From positions 1-64,000 of the forward strand of contig NZ_JAILMR010000036.1 of the NCBI RefSeq assembly GCF_024692365.1: a stretch of DNA of 64,000 bases. Reading direction: 5' to 3'. The DNA is from Ruminococcus sp. GTDB lineage: Bacteria; Bacillota; Clostridia; Oscillospirales; Ruminococcaceae. Made by a program: the position numbers and the translations under genes. Under the pieces are notes generated by a model. It did not search any database, was not told where the DNA came from, and saw nothing but the letters and a program-made list of their open reading frames with translations. This document shows, in pieces, positions 16,829 through 24,542 of this stretch (positions within the stretch are counted from its first letter, which is position 1; each line of letters opens with the position of its first letter).

Positions 16829-17145
16829 CACTTCTTATAACTGTAATTGCAGCTGTGATCTCCACAGTGGTCTGGTATTCAAGCGAGAAAGCCAGAGAGC
16901 TGAAAACAGGCGTTCTGCTGTATATGTTCTGGGGCGCTTCGCTGATGTGGCTGGTTGATGCGGTAGTTGAGTATCTCGAAAGCGGCGCTGAATATTTCCA
17001 GCCCGCAGGTGCAGATATGCTGAATGATGCCTTCCTTGGTTTGTCAGTAATTGCACTGGCTCTGGTAATATGGGTCATCGTTTTACTGGTGAAAGACCCC
17101 ACAGGCGCACTTAAAAGAACTATCCTCAGCAGAAAAAGCAGGTAG
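16825..17145 (+). CDS. Small membrane protein of the CODH-like locus (B)
   Basis: 106 residues with three hydrophobic segments (about 2-17, 28-46 and 66-90) and a basic C-terminus (KRTILSRKSR). No family is recognised. Its ATG overlaps the end of gene A by four bases (ATGA), a sign of translational coupling. Together with gene A it adds about five or six membrane segments to the locus and could form a membrane anchor or channel partner; no catalytic motif is visible. Confidence 0.75.
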   Translation: MTLLITVIAAVISTVVWYSSEKARELKTGVLLYMFWGASLMWLVDAVVEYLESGAEYFQPAGADMLNDAFLGLSVIALALVIWVIVLLVKDPTGALKRTILSRKSR

Positions 17146-17179
17146 TAAAATATCGTCGGATCTTCCGATACAATAAGAT

Positions 17180-17211
17180 CACCGTCCGTACTTTTTATGG
17201 TATGGGCGGTG
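17180..17211 (+). terminator. Terminator of the CODH-like operon
   Basis: Imperfect 12-bp stem CACCGTCCGTAC / GTATGGGCGGTG followed by GTTTTT. Confidence 0.75.
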
Positions 17212-17231
17212 TTTTTATATATACAAAAGCA

Positions 17232-17259
17232 AACGGCAGTTCCCGAAGAAACAGCCGTT
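17232..17259 (-). terminator. Terminator of the GH5 gene
   Basis: Stem AACGGCAGTT / AACAGCCGTT (one mismatch), read on the minus strand 20 bases after the stop, then TGCTTTTG. Confidence 0.65.
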
Positions 17260-17281
17260 ATAGGTTCTGTGAAATTATCTG

Positions 17282-19051
17282 TTACTTAATAGTGATAGTG
17301 ACAGCGTTCTTGATAGGATCGGTCGTGTTCCACTTACCGTTGACTCTAGCAGCAATAGCAACCTTGTAGGTCATGCCGGGAGTCAGGTTCTTGGGAGTTA
17401 TATAGTTGTTGGTTGTGATGTCAGACTTCTGAACTCTCCACTTACCAGCCAGCTTAACAGCGATACCGTACTTATCAGCACCCTGTACCTTATCCCAGAT
17501 AAACTGTACCTGGTGATACTGAGTGTTGTAATTTACCTTAATGTTCTTAGGATAATCATTATTCTGAGGCTGAGGATCGGGATCAGGAGTTGTATGTGAA
17601 GTTGAATAATAATCACTGAGCGAGATACCGTTTCCGGACTTGCCAAGCTTTATCTTATGGTCAAGGCTGATGAATTTACCTTTTTCGTCCTGCCACAGTG
17701 AGGGCTTAACGAATTCATACTTCTCTTCGTCCCAGTGATCCCAGTTGCAGTCGCTTGCGATAAGTCCGCCTGTATCGGAGGAGTTTTCGTTGAAGCACCA
17801 GAATGTGTGGTGGATACGCTTATCGATCATGTAGTCACGGAGAACTTCCATCCAATGTTTGTTAGCACCAGAGGGGTCGTTGACTGAGTCGATACGTCCG
17901 CCCCATTCGCCCATCAGCAGGGGAGAGATCTTCTCTTCAACAAGGAAAGCCCATGAATCATACCAGTACTCTTTAAGCAGAGATTTTCTGTCGAATTCAT
18001 AACTTGTATAGTTGGGACCCTTACCCTGCAGGTGGAACCATGACTGCTCGTAAACCAGAGGACCGTAGTCATGGGGTGAGTATACCAGCTGGCTCTGATA
18101 CTTGCCGAGATTTACGGGATAATCCCTTGCACCGCGGAAGTTTCCGCCCCACCATGCGCCGTGATATGGCTGATAATCGGGGTCGCCGTAGTGAGCGTAA
18201 TCGGTTGAATTTGAATTCCAGTCGAAGCCCTTTTCAAACTTAGGATAAACCTCTATGCCCTCAACCATTATAAGGAGGTTAGGGTTCTTATCGAGGCAGG
18301 CTTTAGCGCCCTTTTCAGCGGCATAACGCCAGTTGTTGGCGTCGCTGGAGCCGTCCCATTTAGCAAAGATACCATCATCTTTTTTGCCATGGGGCTCATT
18401 CTTGAGGTCGATGGCGATGATCGTATCATCGTCCTTGTAGTAGTCAGCGAACCATGCCAGTGCATCGAGCCAGTCCTTCTCGCTGTAGTTGCTGTCGTAC
18501 CACAGTGCGTAGTTATGACCTGCGGCATTGGTAGTAGCGCAGTGAACGTCCATCATTATCTTGATACCGTTCTCTCTGCACCATTCAACAGCCTTGTTCC
18601 AGATATCAAAGCTGTACATGGGAGTTCCGCCTACTACACCTTCAAGGGTGAGCTCGGGATTCTTCCATTCGTTAAGCTTGATGATGGGGTCGGGATCGCC
18701 GTTTTTCCACTGGAGAAGTATCTCAGTGGACATGGGTACACGGAGCAGATTGAAGCCGTGATCGGCTATCTCGTTGAGCGCCTGGTGCATATTTATGCTC
18801 CATACGCCGTCAAAAACCTGACTTCCTACGTTATATCCGAACCAGTTGCAGCCTGTCATCCATACAGGATTACCGTTCATATCAACTACTTCGGCGTTTT
18901 CGTTTACGTGGAGCCAGTCATCGTGGTAAGAATCATGAGCTGCTGCGGATGCAACAACTGCATTCTTTCCGTTCAGAAACGGAGCTGCTGCAAGTACGAG
19001 TGTGCAGGCAGTAGCTGCTGCGGTCATACCTGAGATCAGTTTTTTCAACAT
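17282..19051 (-). CDS. Secreted GH5 endoglucanase with C-terminal FN3-like module
   Basis: 589 residues from the ATG at 19051, chosen over 19060 because GAGGGG is nine bases ahead. An N-terminal signal peptide (MLKKLISGMTAAATACTLVL, ending near SAAA) marks secretion. The (beta/alpha)8 catalytic domain has the acid/base E219 in DLKNEPHG and the nucleophile E382 in LMGEWGG, as in family 5 cellulases. A PDPDPQPQ linker joins a ~95-residue C-terminal module that is nearly the same as the one ending the LRR protein at 32914-34182. It should cleave internal beta-1,4-glucan bonds. No dockerin is present. Confidence 0.88.
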   Translation of the reverse strand: MLKKLISGMTAAATACTLVLAAAPFLNGKNAVVASAAAHDSYHDDWLHVNENAEVVDMNGNPVWMTGCNWFGYNVGSQVFDGVWSINMHQALNEIADHGFNLLRVPMSTEILLQWKNGDPDPIIKLNEWKNPELTLEGVVGGTPMYSFDIWNKAVEWCRENGIKIMMDVHCATTNAAGHNYALWYDSNYSEKDWLDALAWFADYYKDDDTIIAIDLKNEPHGKKDDGIFAKWDGSSDANNWRYAAEKGAKACLDKNPNLLIMVEGIEVYPKFEKGFDWNSNSTDYAHYGDPDYQPYHGAWWGGNFRGARDYPVNLGKYQSQLVYSPHDYGPLVYEQSWFHLQGKGPNYTSYEFDRKSLLKEYWYDSWAFLVEEKISPLLMGEWGGRIDSVNDPSGANKHWMEVLRDYMIDKRIHHTFWCFNENSSDTGGLIASDCNWDHWDEEKYEFVKPSLWQDEKGKFISLDHKIKLGKSGNGISLSDYYSTSHTTPDPDPQPQNNDYPKNIKVNYNTQYHQVQFIWDKVQGADKYGIAVKLAGKWRVQKSDITTNNYITPKNLTPGMTYKVAIAARVNGKWNTTDPIKNAVTITIK

Positions 19052-19072
19052 AAAATACATTCCCCTCTTCGG

Positions 19073-19100
19073 CTGCCTGTCAGAAAATATTTGCAGGCAG
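19073..19100 (-). other. 5'-UTR hairpin of GH5 mRNA
   Basis: CTGCCTG / CAGGCAG with a 14-base loop, at the expected 5' end of the transcript and just ahead of the ribosome site. Confidence 0.5.
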
Positions 19101-19114
19101 TTTAATATGGTGAT

Positions 19115-19143
19115 ATTATACAATATTATAAGGAGATTGTCAA
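19115..19143 (-). promoter_or_regulatory. Promoter of the GH5 gene
   Basis: Minus-strand TTGACA (19143-19138), 17 bases, TATAAT (19120-19115). Confidence 0.75.
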
Positions 19144-19538
19144 TAAGTAAAAACATTTTTCCGCGAATTGAACGATATCTGCTTTATGTTTTCGTGACAT
19201 TCATGAAATAGATTTTGAAAATGGAGTGGATCGATGCTGTGAAAGGTTAAGTTGATAAGAAAGTCAAGGTGAAGATCCGACGATATTTGTACGCCGCTAT
19301 GTGCAAAAATATTATTCTTTTGAGATAATATTATTTTATGAAAACGTTTGAGGCGATGTTGGAATATTAACATTTATAGAAATTCTCATCAAGAAAGCTC
19401 TTTTATGCCCAAAAGCTTCGCTGATACGCCGTTTTGTTGATGTGTAGCGTATGATTGTTATGTTGTATTTTTGATAAAAATAATAAATATTTGAACAAAA
19501 TAATATCCACTTTTTACGCCAAATATCCACGATGTGAG
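19144..19538. other. Divergent intergenic region
   Basis: No gene is seen. It holds an inverted repeat AATATTAT / ATAATATT near 19307-19335 and, close by, AAACGTTT (about 19340) inside TGAAAACGTTTGAG, which resembles but does not fully match a LacI/CcpA-type operator. The two flanking glycosidase genes diverge from here. Confidence 0.4.
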
Positions 19539-19567
19539 TTGACCGATTTGAATAAATTTAGTATAAT
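19539..19567 (+). promoter_or_regulatory. Promoter of the GH43 gene
   Basis: TTGACC, 17 bases, TATAAT. A leader hairpin TGATTGT / ACAATCA (19612-19633) follows, immediately before AAGGAGG. Confidence 0.75.
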
Positions 19568-19648
19568 AAAATAACAAAATAGGATATGTGCCAATATAAT
19601 GGCGCAGTTCTTGATTGTTTTTATACACAATCAGAAGGAGGAATAGAC

Positions 19649-21928
19649 ATGAAAATCAGCTCGAATGTTAAAAAGCTTAGTTCCACGGCTTTAGCGGGCG
19701 CTATGCTTTTTACACAATCAGCACTCCCGGCAGACGTTGCACTCAAGGCAAATGCCGAGGACAATTATTACTACCATGATACGTTTGAAGACGGCAACGA
19801 CGGTTGGGAAGCACGTGGAGCCGGCGAGACCACTCTCAGCGGCAGACATCCTTTCGCAGGAACTAATGCACTTCTCATAAAGGATCGTACAAGTGCATGG
19901 CAGGGTCTTCAGAAGACACTTGATACTTCGTATTTCTTCCCGGGTGAGTGCTACAGCTTCAGCGTAAACGTTGATTATGAGGATGGCGACAGCCAGCAGA
20001 CTTTCCTGCTCTCACTGCAGTACACTGATTCGACAGGTACCGTGAAGTATGATCACATTGCTCAGGGCACTGCTTCTATCGGAAAGTGGCTGGAACTTTC
20101 TAACCCCAGTTACACACTGCCAAGTGACGCAAGCGACATGATACTCTATGTTGAAACTCTTGATGTTACAGGCAACTTCTACATTGATGAAGCAAAGGTC
20201 GTAAGCGCAGGCGGTTCTGCAGGTAGCGGAAAGAAGCTTAAAGCTTTAGGCGATATCAATTTCGACGGTGATATCGATATTCTCGACCTTATCGAGGCTA
20301 AGCGCGGTCTGCTGAAGGGATTCAGCGATAAGAATGCTGAAAAGGCTGCCGATGTTGATCAGAGCGGCGTTTTTGACAACGACGATGTTAACTATCTGGC
20401 ACAGTTCATCTCTAAGCGTATAACCGAATTCCCTGTTGCAGCAAAGGCAGTTGATGTATCAGCTATGGAAGCTAAATTCAATAATGTAAGAATAGGCAAG
20501 AGCTATAAGTATGACGGCGAGAACAATCCTCTCACAACAACACGTTTCGGTGCTGACCCGGGCTGGATGGTTTACGACGGCAGACTTTATATCTACACCA
20601 CTAACGACGCTTTTGAGACCAGAAGCGACGGACAGTATCAGGAAAACACCTACAACTCCGGTACTATCAACTGCGTATCTTCCGCAGATATGGTCAACTG
20701 GACAGACCACGGTGCTATCCCGATAGCTGCAAGAAACGGCAGAACTCAGAACGGCTGCTGCTCATGGGCAAGTGCAGCATGGGCTCCCGATGCTTGCTGG
20801 AAGATGATCAACGGTAAGCCTAAATTCTTCCTGTACTTTGCAAACAGCGGCGGCGGTATCGGCGTTGTAACTGCTGACAGCCCCACAGGTCCCTGGAGCG
20901 ATCCTCTCGGTCATGCACTGCTTTCGCACAACTCACCCAACTGCTCAAACGTTGAGTGGATGTTCGACCCCGGTGTATACTACGATGAGAATACAAATGA
21001 AGCTTATCTCTTCTTCGGCGGCGGACGCAAGAACGGTGTTCCTGCAGCTACTCCCGGCACAGGCCGTGTTGTTAAGCTCGGAAATGATATGATCTCTCTT
21101 GCAGGCACCCCCGTTTCCATGAATATCCCTTACCTCTTTGAAGATTCAAGCGTTATCAAGATCGGTGATACATGGTATTATTCTTACTGCTCTAACTGGG
21201 ACGTAGGAAACCAGACAGTCAACGGCGTAAACTTCGGAAACGCTGATATTCTTTACATGACTTCAAAGACACCTCTGGATGCAAATTCCTGGAAGCTTGC
21301 AGGTAATGTATTCAAGAACACAGCTTCACAGCATATAGACAACGGCGGTAACAACCACCACTCTATCGTCTACTTCAAGGGCAAGTACTATGTTGTTTAC
21401 CACAGCCGTCAGTATGCTATCCGCAAGATCAAGGCTGAAAACATCAAGGTCTACACTAACCAGGGTAAACTGAGTGCAGACGGTAACTATCGTTCTACTC
21501 AGATCAATGAAGCTACCTTCAGCAATGGCAAGTTGTCTTGCAACGGCAATATGAAGGGCGTTTCTCAGATCGAATGGCTCGATCCTTACACAACCGTTCA
21601 GGCTGAAACAATGTCCAACCAGTCCGATGACGTTCAGGTAAACGGTCTCAGAAATACTACTGTATCCATGAAGTCCGGCAGCTGGATCAAGGTTAGCGGC
21701 GTTAACTTCAGCAAGGGTGTTGACACCATCACCATCAAGGGTTCCGGTAACGGCACTGTTATCAAGGTTTGCACAGGCAGCCCCACAGGCAATGTTATAG
21801 GCTATGTTGAGCTCAACGGCTCTATGAGCGAACAAACTGTTGCAGCTATTGATTCCGTAAGCGGTACAAAGGATCTGTATTTCGTAGCAAGCGGCAATGC
21901 AACTCTCGACAGTTGGAGCATGGGTTAA
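19649..21928 (+). CDS. Secreted GH43 enzyme with CBM, internal dockerin and CBM6-like tail
   Basis: 759 residues from the ATG at 19649 (AGGAGG ahead, signal peptide after; the longer frame from 19586 lacks both). Order: signal peptide, a jelly-roll carbohydrate-binding module (about 35-185), a dockerin in the middle (about 200-265, with DINFDGDIDILDLIEAKRG and DVDQSGVFDNDDV), the five-bladed GH43 domain, and a CBM6-like module (about 645-759). Likely catalytic residues are D303 (ADPGW), D440 (MFDPGV) and E498 (FEDSS). Probably an arabinofuranosidase or xylosidase acting on arabinoxylan; subfamily is uncertain. A decayed second copy of the tail follows the stop. Confidence 0.85.
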   Translation: MKISSNVKKLSSTALAGAMLFTQSALPADVALKANAEDNYYYHDTFEDGNDGWEARGAGETTLSGRHPFAGTNALLIKDRTSAWQGLQKTLDTSYFFPGECYSFSVNVDYEDGDSQQTFLLSLQYTDSTGTVKYDHIAQGTASIGKWLELSNPSYTLPSDASDMILYVETLDVTGNFYIDEAKVVSAGGSAGSGKKLKALGDINFDGDIDILDLIEAKRGLLKGFSDKNAEKAADVDQSGVFDNDDVNYLAQFISKRITEFPVAAKAVDVSAMEAKFNNVRIGKSYKYDGENNPLTTTRFGADPGWMVYDGRLYIYTTNDAFETRSDGQYQENTYNSGTINCVSSADMVNWTDHGAIPIAARNGRTQNGCCSWASAAWAPDACWKMINGKPKFFLYFANSGGGIGVVTADSPTGPWSDPLGHALLSHNSPNCSNVEWMFDPGVYYDENTNEAYLFFGGGRKNGVPAATPGTGRVVKLGNDMISLAGTPVSMNIPYLFEDSSVIKIGDTWYYSYCSNWDVGNQTVNGVNFGNADILYMTSKTPLDANSWKLAGNVFKNTASQHIDNGGNNHHSIVYFKGKYYVVYHSRQYAIRKIKAENIKVYTNQGKLSADGNYRSTQINEATFSNGKLSCNGNMKGVSQIEWLDPYTTVQAETMSNQSDDVQVNGLRNTTVSMKSGSWIKVSGVNFSKGVDTITIKGSGNGTVIKVCTGSPTGNVIGYVELNGSMSEQTVAAIDSVSGTKDLYFVASGNATLDSWSMG

Positions 21929-21943
21929 TTTCCAATAAAGTTC

Positions 21944-22038
21944 AAAGCTAAGGTATGCACCTGCAGCGCAGGCGGCAAAGACGATTTTACTTCGTATTCA
22001 ACGATTTGGCTTCTGTAGATAGTTGGAGCCTTAGCTAA
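21944..22038 (+). pseudogene. Decayed duplicate of the CBM6-like C-terminus
   Basis: Two stretches after the stop resemble the end of the GH43 protein: AKVCTCSAGGKDD (compare IKVCTGSPTG) and, in another frame, FYFVFNDLASVDSWSLS-stop (compare LYFVASGNATLDSWSMG-stop). A frame change and an internal deletion separate them. Confidence 0.55.
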
Positions 22039-22058
22039 CATATAACATTTCCCCGAGG

Positions 22059-22094
22059 AAGGATCCTCTGTTCGTAAGGACAGGGGATCCTTTT
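22059..22094 (+). terminator. Terminator of the GH43 gene
   Basis: Stem AAGGATCC / GGATCCTT with further inner pairing CTGT/ACAG, then TTTT. Confidence 0.75.
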
Positions 22095-22110
22095 CTGTCA
22101 TAATGAAAAA

Positions 22111-22140
22111 AGATCATCGGAATATCAACTCCGATGATCT
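22111..22140 (-). terminator. Terminator of folT-folC
   Basis: Perfect 10-bp stem AGATCATCGG / CCGATGATCT with a T-run on the minus strand, 19 bases after the folC stop. Confidence 0.8.
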
Positions 22141-22158
22141 TTGCTTTTTTGATATTAT

Positions 22159-23427
22159 TTAAGGTATAAGTGCCATAGCTTCCTTGAATTCGCGGTACAT
22201 ATAAAGTGAGCCAAGTGCCATCATTGGCAAGCCGTTTTCTTTGGCGTAAGTATACGCCGCTGATACTCCGTCGGGAAGTTTTTCAAAGCTTTCGGCGGGA
22301 ATGCCCTTGTCGGTAAATACTTTGGCAAGTGCGGCACTATTCAGTGCTCTGGGATTGTCGGGAGTAACGGTGAACACCTTTTCGATGAACCTCCCCAGCA
22401 TATCCGTGTACAGCTTATAGTCCTTATCTGCCATCACGCCGATAAGCAGAACGACCTTTTCAGTGAAGTACATCTCGATACTTTCTGCTGCACGGGCGAT
22501 ACCATCGGGATTATGGGCACCATCAAATATAACATAAGGGTCACGGCGCATAACCTCAAATCTGCCCTGCCATACGGTTTCGGCAAGACCTTTGCGGAGA
22601 TTTTCGGTACCGATAGTTAAACCATTTTTTCTCAGTATCTCCACACAGCACATAAGGTTTACGATGTTATCGCGCTGATATGTGCCGCAAAGAGGAACTG
22701 TGAAATTCTCTCCGTTCCAGCAGAAGGATATCCCGTCAAGGCTGTATGAGATATCGGTAAGCAGACTGTCGTCAAACAGAGTGAGAGGTGCGTCAAGCTG
22801 TTCGGCACGTTTTGAGATAACTGCGAGGGCATCGCTATCTCTGCCGCCGAAATAAACGGGACAGCTTTGCTTGATTATGCCCGCCTTATGACCTGCGATC
22901 TCGGCTATGGTGCTGCCAAGAAATCCGCAGTGGTCAAGTGCCACATTGGTTATGACCGACAACAGGGGAGCGCTCATAAGGTTGGTGGCGTCGCCGTCGC
23001 CGCCCATGCCGCATTCCACAACAGCGATATCGCAGTCCTCCTGTGCAAACAGCAGATAAGCCGCTGCTGCTATGACTTCAAACTCGGTGGGCTTTTCTGC
23101 CATGGATTCTATATATGGCTCGATAGTGCTGATAAGCTGGGCAAAACGTTCTTTGGTGATCTCACGACCGTTTATGCGGTAGCTGTCGGTCACGCCTGTC
23201 ATTGCAGGTGAGCAGAAACTGCCGATTTTGTAACCCGAGCAATGCAGTACTGATGATAGCATAGCCGTGAATGAGCCCTTGCCGTTAGTGCCCGAAATGT
23301 GGACTATCTTGATTTTTTCCTGCGGGTCGCCCAGCAGTCGGAGAAGTTCTTTTACTCGGTCAAGACCAAGTACGCTGCCTCGTGCGGCGGCTGTCTTCAA
23401 ATAGTCAAGTGCTTGTTCGTATGTCAT
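22159..23427 (-). CDS. folC: Folylpolyglutamate synthase / dihydrofolate synthase
   Basis: 422 residues, the normal FolC length. The ATP-binding loop GTNGKGSF lies at about 46-53, followed by the Mur-ligase-type centre (VECGMGGDGDATN) and C-terminal domain (IFDGAHNPDG). It adds glutamate to folates, which traps them in the cell, and may also make dihydrofolate from dihydropteroate. It overlaps the folT stop by four bases, so uptake and retention of folate are coupled in one THF-riboswitch-controlled operon. Confidence 0.93.
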   Translation of the reverse strand: MTYEQALDYLKTAAARGSVLGLDRVKELLRLLGDPQEKIKIVHISGTNGKGSFTAMLSSVLHCSGYKIGSFCSPAMTGVTDSYRINGREITKERFAQLISTIEPYIESMAEKPTEFEVIAAAAYLLFAQEDCDIAVVECGMGGDGDATNLMSAPLLSVITNVALDHCGFLGSTIAEIAGHKAGIIKQSCPVYFGGRDSDALAVISKRAEQLDAPLTLFDDSLLTDISYSLDGISFCWNGENFTVPLCGTYQRDNIVNLMCCVEILRKNGLTIGTENLRKGLAETVWQGRFEVMRRDPYVIFDGAHNPDGIARAAESIEMYFTEKVVLLIGVMADKDYKLYTDMLGRFIEKVFTVTPDNPRALNSAALAKVFTDKGIPAESFEKLPDGVSAAYTYAKENGLPMMALGSLYMYREFKEAMALIP

Positions 23428-24011
23428 CTCTTTATTATCCTTCTAAGTTCTCTCATAAGACCCTTATGCTGCATTATCCCCCAGATTATAGTTGTGTCGA
23501 TAACCGCGCTGATAGATGCGGTGATAACACGGAAAATGATGGTCTGGAGAGGTGTTCCGTATGCGATATACAGTCCCAGTGATTTAATAACCATTGAACC
23601 GACAGCATAAGCTGCAATAACGCTAAAAAATATTTTTACCCAATGCATAGCGTTGTCGGTAGATATGAACTCTTTGTCTTTTTTAGTTGCCTCTCTGTAA
23701 ACAAAACCGGAAATAAGACCGATGCAAAGTGCGCCCACAGTTATTATGGGATTGATGGTGTATCCGTGAAGAATACAGCCCACGATATCCGCAACTACGG
23801 CGGTGGCTCCTCCTACTACAGGTCCGAAGAAGATGGACGCAATGACTATCGGCAGGTTCTCAAAACCTATACGGATACTGTTGCCGATAGGTATGGAGAG
23901 GAACTTGCCCAGAATGATACTGAGGGCTGCGAGTATCGCTGAAGCCGTCAGTACAGCCAATGTTCCGAATACTCTGATGTTGTTTCTTGCTGTTGTGTTG
24001 TTTGTCTGCAT
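23424..24011 (-). CDS. folT: Folate ECF transporter S component
   Basis: 195 residues from the ATG at 24011, which follows AAAGGAGG; the longer frame to 24128 runs into the riboswitch. About six membrane segments with the FolT-type motif GFENLPIVIASIFFGPVVGG and HGYTINPIITVGALCIGLI. It binds folate and works with the shared ECF energising module, whose genes are not in the window. The THF riboswitch directly upstream and folC directly downstream support the folate assignment over other ECF substrates. Confidence 0.9.
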   Translation of the reverse strand: MQTNNTTARNNIRVFGTLAVLTASAILAALSIILGKFLSIPIGNSIRIGFENLPIVIASIFFGPVVGGATAVVADIVGCILHGYTINPIITVGALCIGLISGFVYREATKKDKEFISTDNAMHWVKIFFSVIAAYAVGSMVIKSLGLYIAYGTPLQTIIFRVITASISAVIDTTIIWGIMQHKGLMRELRRIIKR

Positions 24012-24100
24012 AAAAATAACCTCCTTTTCCACATCATACGACAGAAAAGAAGGCATATAGGCAGATATACCTGCCAAGGGTCTTTTATCTATTGTCCTAT

Positions 24101-24212
24101 GAAGCGGGATGCAAAATACGAACCGCAAGCCTGAAGCTTTTATGCTAGGCTTTTCGTTTGACTGACAACTCCCCGTTCAGTCAACACTTAACGAACGTAA
24201 TTTTACTCTTCA
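24101..24212 (-). promoter_or_regulatory. Tetrahydrofolate (THF) riboswitch
   Basis: Read on the minus strand: GAAGAGTA, then CGTTAAGTG, a hairpin with GGGGAGTTGTC, CAAACGAA, and at the end TTGCATCCCGCTTC pairing with the 5' strand. These match the conserved blocks of the THF-I riboswitch as I know it. It lies between the promoter (24242-24270) and folT and should lower expression when tetrahydrofolate is plentiful. Confidence 0.88.
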
Positions 24213-24241
24213 AAACTAATTACAGTTAAAACTGCGTGTTT

Positions 24242-24270
24242 ATTATACCGAAATTTTACGACTTTGTCAA
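24242..24270 (-). promoter_or_regulatory. Promoter of folT-folC
   Basis: Minus-strand TTGACA (24270-24265), 17 bases, TATAAT (24247-24242). Confidence 0.75.
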
Positions 24271-24428
24271 TAGATTATACAAGCAGTAAAGTTTTATATA
24301 TGTAAACAATAATCGGATAACTTGAATATCCTTTATTAATGTAAAAAAATGCCGTAAGATTTTGTGCATCATTGCTGTATGCGTAAAATAATATTTTATG
24401 TTAATGTAAGTTTTTCACAATTTTTGTA

Positions 24429-24457
24429 TTGACATTAATTGTTTTATGTTGTATAAT
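24429..24457 (+). promoter_or_regulatory. Promoter of LacI-like/GGDEF gene
   Basis: TTGACA, 17 bases, TATAAT. The ~80-base leader holds a CGGGT-CAT-ACCCG hairpin; it does not match a c-di-GMP riboswitch that I can recognise. Confidence 0.75.
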
Positions 24458-24542
24458 TATTTCATAGAAACAGCTGTGATAAATAGTTCTGAAAGCATCG
24501 GGTCATACCCGCGGCTGACAGGATAGGAAAAGGGGTGATGAT

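Noticed and set aside
24458-24542. Leader of a GGDEF gene considered as a c-di-GMP riboswitch
   Set aside because: The conserved GEMM blocks and paired helices are not present; only one short hairpin is seen.
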